Source: Blastocystis sp. Blastoise | Taxonomy: Eukaryota > Sar > Bigyra > Opalinata > Blastocystidae | Length of the DNA: 64,000 nt | Direction: 5' to 3' | Assembly: GCA_039096225.1 (NCBI GenBank) | Contig: JBBPEB010000024.1 | Location: 372,001 to 436,000 of the forward strand | Part shown: positions 12,961 through 29,228 of the stretch, in pieces | How the letters are laid out: every line of letters starts with the position of its first letter | Position numbering within the stretch: the first letter of the stretch is position 1 | The notes under the pieces: generated by a model | What the model saw: only the letters and a program-made list of their open reading frames with translations | Told to the model about the DNA's origin: nothing | The model's database searches: none | Made by a program: the position numbers and the translations under genes

Positions 12961-15900
12961 CTAATCATAATCATCAATTTGTCTATTATGATATGTTATA
13001 TTTAAATTAGGATTATATTTCTCTTTATAATTATTAATAAGTGATGAATATTTTGTATACGTATCATTATCTATATATAAATAATAATTTATTTACAATA
13101 TTAAATAATAAAAATATTAATAATAATATAATATATATAGATTTACCATAAAAAAGTAATGAAAGATTTCTTAAATAACAAAAATGATTATTTATAATTA
13201 AATCAATAATATTAGATATAATTGAAGATTCATCTATACCTATAAATAAATAATAATAAATACATTCATTATAATAATATATATATACATAAATTGAGGT
13301 CAATAATATTTTTACAATAATTTTGTTGTAATTGATTATATATATATTGATCATTTAAATCATTCTCATTTTCATTCTCTTCATATTTAATTATAGAATC
13401 TTTCATACATATATACGTAATAGGTTTATGAAGAAAATATAAAAAAGAAGGAAAGAAATTGAATACATTATAGGATATTGGCTCCTCTTTATAGATTATA
13501 GAAGTATTAGTAAATCATAAATAATAATAGAATAATTACTATAGTTTATGTATTTAATAACTGATAAAATACTATATATACTTTTTTTTATAATAATACT
13601 AAATGTATCTAAAAAAGGAAGAGAGAAAGAAGAATTCAATGTGAATCCCTCAATAAACTCAAGAAAACTGGATAATTCAAAATGATCTATATAAATATCT
13701 ATAAATAAAATAATAATAATAAATATACGTCCATAATCAAATTTTAAAGATATTAAATTTCTAAGTTTTTTATTCTTAAAGAAATGTGTTAAACTATTTA
13801 ATATCTTTTTTTTACCATCACCAACTATATATATATATTATAACTACTACTATTTTGCAGATATAAATTTACTTAAGTCTAATGATAAATGCTGAATATT
13901 TGACCAAAAAGGCAGACTAATATATTTTTCGGTTAAAAATATACTATTTCTAACAAAGTGACCTATATATTCATATATAATTATACATTATATATATACC
14001 ATCAATTTTGAATTCTTTAATATTATCAGAGAATAAAGAAAAAAAATGATAGATTATATCATTTAATGTATGTATATCGGATTCACAAAGTTGTTCTAAT
14101 TTCTTTTCAATATGTTTATAATCATTAGATTTATTGGTATCATAGATTTCCGAGTCATCTGTTTCCTCTAATTCTTCTTCAATATCCATATGAAAATCTA
14201 TATTATTATAATAATATGTATTCTATAATAATTATATAATTTATAACATAGTCATATTTTTAATTATATAAAACTATAATTTAATATATATATAAAATAA
14301 ATATTAAGACTATATTATAAAGAATACTTATAGCTAAAGAAGTAACAGTATTATAATTTCCTTTACACAGAAAAGAAAAGTATTTATTGATGAATTCAAC
14401 AACATCATATTCTTTATTATATAGATCACACACTAAATAGTATATATATATAGGCTATTAAAATATATGATATTATATAAAAAGATACAGTCTATTGTTA
14501 ATTTTTGTAATTCTTGATAATTCATATTCATATATATATTCTCAAGAGACTCTAATTCTTCGTAAGAAAATGAATAAATTCCTATTATATATATGTATAA
14601 AGAATAATATATATATACATACACTGAGAGATATTAAATATTTCTAATGAAGAATATAGTGAATCTTTTAAGAATAATAATAAAGATGGTATTTCTAATT
14701 GTAATAAGAACTTCAATTTATAAACTATATATTTATTATAATATATATATTCATATATACAATTAATTTTTATATTTTTGAGTTGCATACATATAGGTAA
14801 ATTTAATATATAGAATAATATATCATTAGATTCAAAATCTCTGTCACTATATATAAATTATTTATAAATATTATATATATACTATAATATTGGATGATGT
14901 CGATCAATTACTATAAATAAATGTATTATTATATATATATATATATTATACTTTCATTATCATCGACAAATATAAAATAATATAACGAATATATTATTTT
15001 GTCATCAATCGGTGAATCATTCTTCTCTTTCTTTATCATTTCTTCATTATATTCACGGGAATAATCAGATAACGATTCTATATATATATCTGGTTTCTCT
15101 TCTTCTTTCTCATTTCTTATTTCTTCATCAATATCTATATCAATAATTTCATCATGAAAATTCTCTTTTTCTTCTTTCTCAATACTCTCATTATCCCTGT
15201 GATTATTCATAGGATATATATGAACTTGACCTTTTTCTATCTTATTTTTTTTTTCTATTTCTGGATGTTCATCTTTATATATAATAAGCTTCAGGATAAT
15301 ACTTTTCATAATATTGACGTTTATATTCCTTATATAAGGGTATATAATGAATATCAGTTGACTTAATTTGTATATAGTTCTTTAATGGATAATAACAAGC
15401 TAGATATGTAATAAATTTATGAATATAAGAGAATATACCATCTATAACATAACGTTTTATTTTTGGAAATAAGTCATGTAAATTAGAAGGATATATATAT
15501 TCATAAGGAATTCTATCATCAAAATCATCTATATATATATTTATTATTATATATTTATTATATATATACATTGTAGAGTGACGTCTATAACATTAAAATA
15601 ATCAAATAAATAAGAATGTTGAAGAAATAACTTGTTTCTTTCCTCAGTAAATACATCTAAATAATAATATGAATAAAAAATAAAAAATACTGAAATATAT
15701 AATATTAACGAACCTTTTAGAGTCACATGAATAAAATTCCTAGAATAGCATTTTATCTCATTATCTCTATATATTTATATTATTATTGTTATTAAAGAGC
15801 ATACACTTCACAATTATTTTCTTCAATAAATGTCAAGAATAATTGGACAAGAAAATCAGTAATCTTCATTTGGTAATCAATCGATTCATATCCTAAAAAA

Positions 15901-16235
15901 TGAGTTAAAGTTTCGTTCAAATCAATAAGTTCCTGAAATGAGAATGAATCAAGAGGAACAGAATTACACATGACATCCACTAATTTATCAATAGATAAAA
16001 ATGGAGAATCGATATAATAGGCCCCTTCATCTTCCAAATAACTTTCAGAACTCGTATATGCTTTATATAACATAGAATTTTGATAATTCTTCAAAAACGA
16101 CAATGGAATACTTATCTTCCTCTCATCTTGAAAAATAAGGTTTATATGTGATATCTCATCACTTCTAGCACTCAGTAGGCCTAAATTATCGCACTTTCGT
16201 TTCTTATGTACATATAAATGTGTTTCTTGGGACAT
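12961..16235 (-). CDS. BTB-like protein with LRR-like exons and an acidic insert (copy 2)
   Basis: Start ATG at 16235; an upstream in-frame TTG is ignored. The first exon, 16235-15805, encodes a divergent BTB-like fold: INLIFQDERKISIPLSFL, YYIDSPFLSIDKLVDVM, then a helical tail. Next are small exons separated by GT...TATAG introns, with units such as YEYIYPSNLHDLFPKIKR that align with the YICPSCIKDIFPLLQQ exon of copy 3. One long exon (about 15290-14945) is highly acidic (EKEEKENFHDEIIDIDIDEE...), unlike its relatives. At 15273-15289 the frame breaks; one extra TA in the run TATTATATATAAAG would restore it, so this looks like dinucleotide slippage or a sequencing slip. The end is taken at TAG 12961-12963 after NRQIDDYD. 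Internal exon borders are approximate. Confidence 0.5.
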
Positions 16236-16577
16236 TCTCAAAGTACTAATAGATATATCTATATATTTTTGATAGACATATGATACATAAAATAAAATTA
16301 TTTTGGATATTCTAGTATTTGCTACAAAAATAAAATATGAATAAGAAAAAATTATTTTTTTACTGCTAAAAAGGAAAGATTCCGTGATTATAAGAAGAAA
16401 ACTAGATTCTAGTTTAAAAAAAGTGTTCTTGTTTTATTTTATAAGTTTAATAAGTTTCTCTTTGTTTATTTTATAAATTTATCAAGTATAATTATTGTAC
16501 GTGTTGAAAATTATATTTGAAAATACTTTTCTTTCAATATTTTGTAATTCCATTGTTAACATTGTTTATTTAGAATC
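16236..16577. promoter_or_regulatory. Head-to-head spacer between two BTB-LRR-like genes
   Basis: 342 bp separate divergent starts of copies 2 and 3. It contains poly-A and poly-T tracts and no recognised motif. A bidirectional promoter is possible but not shown. Confidence 0.3.
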
Positions 16578-20467
<3,890 letters not shown>

Positions 20468-21997
20468 TAAATTCTTTATGTATATAATTCTTTATAACTT
20501 ATATGATTACTTTTTTGATAATTTTTTTTTTATTATTATTTCATTTATTAACGTTTTTATAAAGTTTATATATATTATTTTATTAATATATTTTCTTGTT
20601 TTATTTTTAAATATAAAAAAACTACTGATTCAAAAAAAAATATAAATTTTTGTAATATATTTAAATGATTAGATTATAGAATACTATTTAGTGTTTATTA
20701 TATATTTAATTTTTTGTGTTCATAAAGAACAAACTTTATAAATATTTCTGCAGAATTATAATTATCACAATGATATTCTCAACTATGTCTAAAAACTGTT
20801 TTTAATGTTGTTTTTAAAAATACATTAGAATTACGATATCTTGATAAACAAATTAATTAATATGATAAGAAAATCAATAAGTTTTTTACAATTTATTTTG
20901 CTTACTATTTTGCATATAAGATTTTTCTATTTAAGAACAGTTAGTTAGCAAGTGTTATAAGATAATTAAACAGATTATTTACTCCATATTTTTTATTTTC
21001 AATATAGATAATAGTTTATAATGAAGTATTAGTACATAAATAATTAAATTGAAATACTAATGAATCAAATCATAACTGTATTAATATATGTATTGTTAAT
21101 AAAATATATTTTAATTAAAATACAACGAGAATAATCATATTGGTGTTTTAATTCTTATTAAAAACTATTATATATTAAATAATCTTTAAATATAAAATAT
21201 TAAAAGAGAATTATGGGCAAATTATAGGTAAAATAAAATCATATATATATTAATCATTCATGTATGTTTCTATTAATATATAAGCGATATATTAATACAT
21301 ACTCCATAGTTAATAATATCCTATTGAAGAGAATATCAAAAATACTTATTCTTCCATATATATAGATAATTTAGTATCTATACGAATATGATAATTTGGA
21401 TATCTTAATCAATTATTTTATAAATATAAAGACAATAAAAAAGTATAAACATAAAATGGCAGAATAATTAGAAGGAAATAGAAAATAAAGGAAGACTTTT
21501 GTATCTAAACACTAAAGAAGAGATTTTATTTGAGGAATAGAAACATATTGTGTAAATATGATATAAAAATAATTAATAAAGTATAAAATTCAGTCAGAAA
21601 TCGGCAATGATTAAAAAACAATATATATTTCTTCATTTCTAAATAAGTAACGATTAGTATATATAAATATGTATACAAATGAAAATAAAAATAGATATGT
21701 ATCTGTTTAAAATAAGAGATTTATTAATCAAAATGAAAAATAATCAAGAGATATATACGAATTAAGCATCTCATTCTGTCTCTAGCATCTTCTTGATTTC
21801 ATATTAGTATTTAATTACCTATTTTAAGGAATCCTTAGTAGATTCTTGTAGATCCTATTAATTAATAATCATTTAAAATAATAGTTTTCATTTTAATTGA
21901 ATAATAAGAGAATAATAAAGAATCAAAAGTTATTTATTTAAAGAACAAAATAAACAGGGGAAAAATCTATATTTATTTAATTAACTTTATTTCATTA
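20468..21997. other. Intergenic, no gene recognised
   Basis: About 1.5 kb of A/T-rich DNA between copy 3 and the intact TLDc gene. Only scattered short frames; no repeats or structured RNA noticed. Confidence 0.45.
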
Positions 21998-23525
21998 ATG
22001 GTGAAAGAAAAGGAGTTATTTGATATTGATAAATTCAATAGATTGAAGGAGGATATCAATATATATGAAGAATTGATGAAGGATGTTGTTAATGTATTTG
22101 GATCAGTAATGAATCTTGGTATACATTCTGGAATGTCGATTAATAGACTTATAAAACATATTGGAGATGATTGTATTGAAAAGGAAGGTGAAAGAAACGC
22201 ATTTGAAAAGAAATGTGTTTATGAAAGTAATAATAATGAAGATATGAAGATGGATATGGATGATAATGATGATAATGATGTGGATTTCATTAGATTTACG
22301 AATAATGGCCCTGTATTTCAAATATCGAAATCTGTTTTAGATACTTTGAAAGGTTCTTTTATAGATGATCAACGTGAAGAAGAAAAAAGAACGAATGATG
22401 GAACTGCATTTCTTGATTATAGAGGTAATGATATTTTTATTTACTATTTATTAGATTATTTGAATGAAAAGAAAGTAGATTTTAATCAATTTTCTTATGA
22501 AGAACAATTAGAAATATTGAATTTATTTGAATTTTGTGGATTAGTAATTCCTATAGAATTAATAGATTGTAGAGAAAGAAGAGATCGAAAGATGAAGAAA
22601 TATGAAGAAGGAGATGAAGTAAAATTGATTATTAATGGAGAGAAAAATGATATTATTAAAGAATATTTAGTAAAGAATGGATTATGGAATAATTATGTTA
22701 AGAATTATGATAATGGATTTATCAATTATAATCATATAACTGATAATTTATATGTGAATAAAAAATATGAATATATTGAATATATTACTCAATATGTGAA
22801 TAATGGATATATAGATATAGAAGAAGATAAGATTATTGATATTAATAAAGAATTATTAGATAAAGAAATGATTGAATTATTTGGTGAAAAAGGAAAGGAA
22901 GAAGCGAATTCATGTTTGACGATGAAACCACAGTTTTCTGATTCTTTGATTCTTCGTGATAAAGAGATGGATTATCAATTACAAAAATGGCTTGGTAAAG
23001 AAAAGAAATGGAAATTATTATTTAGGTATTTTTATCTTATTGTATTATATCATTATATATAGAGCAAGTGAACATAATTATTCTGCAAATGAATTTCATA
23101 AATATTGTGATAATAAAGGAGAAACAGTGACTATAATCAAGCATAAAGGTCATGATAATTATATTAATATATTTGGAGGATATACAGATCAAAGTTGGGC
23201 TGGTTCAGGTTCTAAATCTTTTTCTAAAGAATTTCTATTTACTTTAAGTAATGAACATGGTATTCCTCCTACTAAATATGATTATATAAATAGTGATAGA
23301 AGTTATGCTATATATTGTTATTCTTCTTATGGTCCCATATTTGGAGGTGGCCATGACATCAAGATATCTGATCAATGTTATAGTAATACTGATTCTTATT
23401 GTAATGCACATTCTTATTCTGAAGTAAGTACTCCTCAAAAACATTCATTATTTGTGAATACTAATGATTCTAATTCTGGTAATAGTTTTACAGTAGAAGA
23501 TTATGAAGTCTGGGGAAGAATATAA
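21998..23525 (+). CDS. BTB-like + TLDc protein, intact, 496 aa
   Basis: Two exons, 21998-23025 and 23063-23525, joined across a 37-nt intron (GTATTTTT...TATATAG). The join restores KLLFR|ASEHNYS. N-terminal about 90 residues are helical and acidic (DMKMDMDDNDDNDVD). About residues 93-185 form a T1/BTB-like domain (FIRFTNNGPVFQIS, FLDYRGNDIFIYYLLDYL, EEQLEILNLFEFC). A charged linker of about 150 residues follows, and the last 155 residues are a full-length TLDc domain: RASEHNYSANEFHKYCDNKG, IFGGYTDQSW, EFLFTLSNEHGIPPTKY, YGPIFGGGHDIKISD, FTVEDYEVWGRI. The glycine-rich GPIFGGGHD and VEDYEVW blocks are family hallmarks. No signal peptide or membrane helix. This is the only one of three local copies without a lesion. 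Its last 220 bp and the 3' flank are identical to the inverted copy at 37336. Confidence 0.88.
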
Positions 23526-23781
23526 TATTAAAATTCCTTATTATTTTTTTATTTCAATCGGTATTTATATTTTTTGTTTTTCTTTATTGGAAATTTTTTT
23601 TCAATATATATATATTATTTTTCATAAATTAAATATATAAAAGTAGTTTTGTTAATTGTCTTATAACTGTAATTTAATTATTAAAAGTTTATTAATAGTA
23701 ATCAATATATAATTTTTTAGGAATAAAAAAATATCCTTTTATTAGAAATACTTTATATAAATATATCTATTTTATGGATAT
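23307..23781. repeat. Inverted repeat arm outside element A (left)
   Basis: Covers the last 219 bp of the TLDc gene and the 256-bp 3' spacer up to the element terminus. By eye it is identical to the reverse complement of 37080-37554; the perfect match runs on to 23838 inside the element. Just upstream (23306 and back) the two TLDc genes differ at many positions. The sharp change in identity suggests gene conversion rather than simple duplication. Confidence 0.85.
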
Positions 23782-24231
23782 CACTGGTGGGCAGCTTTTT
23801 CCCTTTTATACCAGGTTCCCCATAAATTTATACCAAAATTACGAAAAAATCGGTCTTTAATTTTTTTTATACCGACGAAAGTAATTTATACCACAAAAAT
23901 AAAAATAAACTTGGTATAATGTTGTGTAGACACTCATATAAATTCGTTGTTTTATATTTATATATTTATATCTAAGAAATTGATAGTAAGATGTTTTATT
24001 TGTATATTAACTGATAATTTAAGACTTTCTATAACATATTCAAGAAATTATCCACAATATCTAGGACAATCATTTTTAATTTTGTTCGGCAATTTGCTTA
24101 ATTGAATTATTCACGTATACTAACGAATTCACAGACTCGAAAGAACATAGAATTGAATATGAATTATGATAAAGTTGCCATTCTTATGAATGTCAGAAAA
24201 TTGTCACTGGCGGACCATTTTCTTGTCCAGG

Positions 24232-24252
24232 GTTAGGGTTAGGGTTTGAGTT
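24232..24252 (+). repeat. Telomere-like (TTAGGG) repeats inside element A
   Basis: AGGGTTAGGGTTAGGGTTT lies about 450 bp inside the element, next to GTCACTGGCGGACC, which resembles the element terminus. The same motif is kept in element B. TTAGGG is a widespread telomere repeat, but here there are only about three units. Confidence 0.7.
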
Positions 24253-26561
24253 CAGTTTAAGACAAAAAAAAGAAAAAAATCGGTCGAAAAAAAGTCTTTA
24301 ACTAACAAAAGAAAAAATTGTATAAAAAAAATTATTTTTTTAAAAAATCAAAAATTTATTTTTAAGCTTATCAAGCTTTGTTGATTGCTTTTCATTTATT
24401 TTCGAGCATCAACTATCTCAAGAAGTCTGTGAACCTTTAAATTAGTAAATATTTTATAATTATTTTATATACAAATACTTAATCAGTAATTATGTTATCG
24501 TTTATTTATTTTTAGAACTTATAGATGTCACCAACAGTTTCAAGCCTTCTCTTTAGTCACGCAGGTCTCTTCAAAAGTATATAAATATAAAATATAATAA
24601 TTTTGTCTAATTTCTATTTTATTTATTTAGGTTGTAATTGAATGAGATCATTCAATTTGCTTTAATGGTAGTAATGGATGGTTTCAAATCAAAAAAATTT
24701 CAAAATAAATTAAAAAGGAGAGAATGGGAGACATTCATTTCCGTATATATTTATTATTATTTATTTTTTTATTTATTTTTACTTTATTCACTATCTATAT
24801 TACTCTAGGGTAGTTATCGAATCTTGAAAAAGTGATTTAATTGAAAGAATTGTTTTTCGTATTTATTATTAGGTATTTATAAATTTTTTTATTATTATTA
24901 GTTTTGTATTTTTATAATATTCTATTTTCTTATTTTAGATGTAGATTGAATTAAAATATATTGGAGAATATTGTTTTATATATTTATTTTATTTTAGATT
25001 TATTTATTCACTTTTTTATATAGAATTGAATGTATTAAAATTTATATTATTTATTACTCTATATATTTATAAATTATTTATTATCATTATTATATATATA
25101 TTTTTTATATATTCATTCTATTTATTATTTATATAGTATCATTTGATTAATTGAACAATTATATCAAAGTTCATTATAGAAAATTATTGTATATATATAT
25201 ATATATATATTATTATATATTATTATATATATATATATATATTATTATATATATATATATTATTATATATATATATATTATTAAGAATATTTCTCAATTT
25301 TTTCAATATATTTTTAAATTATTAAAATGATTTTGTATTATATATATAGGCATCTAATACTATTTGAATACTGAGAATTAATCAGCATAAAGATAGAACA
25401 TAGGTTATTACTACTTGCTTTCATTATAATATGGTATATATATATTATATATTGTAGTATTTATTATATATCTATGTCTATAGCAGAATAAAATATTTAG
25501 AATTAAAGAAAACAGTTATTATTATATTGATTATGACGAATCTTAAATGATTTATATATATAATTATGTATATATATATTATTATATATATTATTATATA
25601 TAATGTTTTCTATATACATATATTATTATTATATTGTTTATTATATATATATATATATAGTTTTTCAGTATAATAGAAACTAGACAATTGAATAAATTCT
25701 TATAGGGAAAAATATAGAAAAGTTTATTCCTTTTAATAAAAGGATTTGGAAAATTAGTATATTAATAATTTTGTTTATATGGATTAATCTCGATTATATA
25801 TTTATATATATATCTTTATTTATATGCATTTTAATGTTATTATTGTAAAAAAATAGTTATATATATATTATTATATTATTATATATAATTATATTATTAT
25901 TATCTTTATTATTACTATTTTTATTTCATAGATATATATGAATATAGATATAGATAGACTTCTCTCGATTGTAATAAGAATGGGTTAGTGTCAAGAGAGT
26001 CTCACTATTTATTGCGAGTTCAGTTTATTTGGAATTATATCAAGTTAAACATATTATTATAAAAGTATATATTTAATTATAATATTTCCAAATAAATATA
26101 TTATTATATGTATCTATTATATATAGTTTAGTATCATGAAAAGAAAGTGGTAGAGAAGTTACTATGAACCCTCAAAAATGTCTTTTCTTTTGGTTAATCT
26201 GTTTTATATGGTTTAACATACTATTATGTATATTATTAAATATATATTACTGTTATTACACTTTATATATAACATTATATATTACTATATATTATAAATT
26301 CATTTTAGCTTTCTCTATCTATAGTTATATATGTATTAAATCAACAAGGAGATATTATATATATGTTTTGAATATTGTGCTTCTTATGATGTGAATAAAA
26401 TATAAAATAAGAATTCGAGATTATTCATATAAGTATATATATTAAAATTACTATGTATTTATTAATTTATATTATAATATATATATAGTTAAATATATTT
26501 ATGATTCTTCTTTAGTAGAGAATCACAGTTTACATAAAGTATATATTATGTATATACAATA

Positions 26562-26603
<42 letters not shown>

Positions 26604-27120
26604 TTTAGCTACTATTCTATATGTATTTGTCTATATTTATTTTTATATAAACATATATAGTGTAAGAATACATTATTCTTTCTTGAGTACTCAATGAAAT
26701 TTATGTTATTTGTTTCTGGTACTACTATCTCTCCTATAGTATATAATGTTATTATTATTATATCATTTTTTATATTTATATGTATATATTATTATACATA
26801 AAACTATATATATATATACATATATGTTATTATATACGTTTAACAAACAATTTAGAATACTATATCTATTATATCTATTTATAAATAGATCATTTTTCCC
26901 GTGATTCTTCTTATACTTTCACCTTTAGAATTAATATACTTAAGTAGAAAATAAATGCCTTAAAATGAGATTAATTACTCTTAATTATTGTATTCTTCAA
27001 CTAATTAATATATACATATATAATAAAAAGAATAGATAGAAATGAAGACTAATGAAATGAGAGAGTTTTATTTATATCGAGGAATGTGTTGAATGTTTCA
27101 GTATATATATATTCATTTAT

Positions 27121-27430
27121 TAATCTTTATTTATATCTATTTATATCTATTTAAATATATTTATATTTATTTATGTCTATTTATATCTATTTATATTTAT
27201 TTATATTTATTTATATTTATTTATATTTATTTATATTTATTTATATTTATTTATATTTATTTATATTTATTTATATTTATTTATATCTGTTTATATTTAT
27301 ATATATGTTTATATTTATTTATATTTATTTATATATCTATTTATATTTATTTATATCTATTTATATCTATTTATATTTATTTATATCTATTTATATTTAT
27401 TTATATCTATTTAAATATATTTATATAGAT
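27121..27430 (+). repeat. 10-bp minisatellite (TTATATTTAT)n in element A
   Basis: About 31 tandem copies of TTATATTTAT or TTATATCTAT, perfect over much of 27191-27290. The overlapping Ile/Tyr/Leu-rich open frames are by-products of the repeat. The corresponding place in element B (about 33180-33300) has only a short degenerate remnant. Confidence 0.9.
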
Positions 27431-28424
27431 TAAATAGATATATAATTATTGTAATTCTTTTCTCTACTACTATTACTCTTTCTCTTAATCAGTAGCCTGT
27501 TTTAAAAAGATAATATATACAATGGAGAATGAACAATATATACGTATATGTACATATAGGTTATATACATGGATTATATATATATAGGTTATATAATAAA
27601 TGTTATATATATATATAAATCTATCCTAAATTAAAATAATCAACTAGTATTTATTAACTCATTCTTATTATAAGTAATTATATTATATTGTTGTTTTTAT
27701 ATTTACTTTTTATTATATATATATCTTTTTATTATTATAATATTAATAAATTATTTTATTTATTCTCTTTGTATAATATATAATAGTTAATAATCTTTTA
27801 GTTTTTATAATCTTTTTTAAATGAAAATAATTGAAAATAAAGCTTGTATATATATATTTATAATATTTTTAGAAAATATTTTTATTTATTGAAAATAACC
27901 TTAAAACCATTTAATTAAGCTTTTTAAAAGCTAATTTTACACTTATTCATCTCTACAAGTGTATTGCTATTAAAAGAAAACATAAATATAATAAAATATT
28001 TTATCTCAGTATTTGTTAATCAGTTTGATAAAAGTTCGTTATTTGTATATATTTTGACTCAAAACGACTCACTGACAATCAATCAACACTACAACGTCAA
28101 TAAAGCTCATAAGTAAAACAAATATGAAAGTAATTGCCTTCAAGAATGGAAGTTTTTTACACCAGTAACCTTAAAACCATTGTCAGAGTACAATTTATAT
28201 ATTTATAAACAACCATATTACACAAGCATTAATATATACATTTTTCTTAACTTCAAAGTGAAGTTTTACTAAAAATATTACAGAGTCGAAATAACCCCTG
28301 GATTTTAGTACTTTTCTTATATATAAAAAAATTTCATACAAATTCATATTCAGGGCCATGCTTATTCTTTTTTCAAGAAAATTCTTACAAATATCTTTAT
28401 ATTTATTAATATTTATAAAGTTGG

Positions 28425-28714
28425 TTGTTTTCTTTAAAATGGTATTTTTTTCATTCCTTTTATATCTATTATTCTATAGCTTGTATATATAACTCAAATT
28501 ATTCAAAAATAAGCACAGATTCTCTTGGCGATTCTAAATATAGCTTCTTCTATAACGATCAGCTGACCAGAAATAACTTGATTTCAAAGGTAACCTCTCT
28601 TGTTGTTCTGCTTCAAGGAAATGCGATTCTCCATGAGCTCTTAAACTGTATGTATTTATTTATCCTTTTATTTATTACATTTCTATAATTATATTTTTAT
28701 AGGTTCCTTATATG
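28425..28714 (+). CDS. Coding-like exon pair in element A, unknown function
   Basis: An open frame with ordinary codon use (ISTDSLGDSKYSFFYND, then LLQGNAILHELLN) in otherwise A/T sequence. A 55-nt intron (GTATGT...TTTATAG, about 28648-28702) joins it to NCSLYE and a TAG. The upstream side may begin at an acceptor TTCTATAG near 28477, so the first residues of the frame are probably not translated. Element B keeps the same frame with a single changed residue (Thr to Ile), which suggests selection or recent copying. I recognise no domain. It could be a host exon captured by the element or the tail of a degenerate element gene. Confidence 0.4.
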
Positions 28715-29228
28715 AGTAGAAAACAAAGTCCCTCGGTCAAAATTAAATAATAGTTTTTTATATTTTACTTTATTTAATTGTTTATTCTTTTATTTTTTTG
28801 TATTTTGTTATTTTTATTGTTTTTTATGCTTAAACAACTAAAATATGTATTAAAAGAAGACAAAGAAATAATGTGTTTAAAACAGTCTAAAATAATCCTA
28901 ATGAAAGTCTAAAATGTAAAATAGATGTTGTTATGGACATTTTTATCTTATATATATCAACAGTAAATACAACCACTGTCATTATGGAATACCAAAAAAA
29001 AACATTAAAAATAAGTCGTAGTCATAAAAAGATACATGGCCCGTCACTATAGGAATACAAAACCCACCATAAGTTTATACCAGGAAAAGTCCTGTATATA
29101 CCAGAAAATCACTTTTTTTATACCAAAAAACAGCTAGGGTGCATACCAGAATTTTCACGATTTTAAAAAGCTGCCCACCAGTGTTAATAAACCCATAAAA
29201 AGCATACATATAAATAATTATTTATAAT

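Larger units (their letters stand above)
23782..29183 (+). mobile_element. Element A, 5.4 kb, CACTG termini, apparently non-autonomous
   Basis: Bounded by the inverted terminus CACTGGTGGGCAGCTTTTT at both ends. Within about 150 bp of the left end, TATACC occurs four times (TATACCAGG, TATACCAAAA, TATACCGACG, TATACCACA), plus GGTATA once. Near the right end TATACCA or CATACCA occurs four times (29075-29160). Short inverted termini starting CACT(A/G) with arrays of subterminal motifs are the hallmark of CACTA-type elements. No transposase is encoded, so movement would depend on an enzyme in trans. The interior is mostly TA and TTAT repeats, with one conserved coding-like exon near 28470. Outer flank ends GGATAT; inner flank starts TTAATA, so no target-site duplication is visible. 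Confidence 0.75.

Noticed and set aside
27093-27433. Two open frames of 86-111 codons rich in Tyr, Ile, Leu and Phe that look like membrane proteins
   Set aside because: They are translations of the 10-bp minisatellite in different frames, with no other coding signs.
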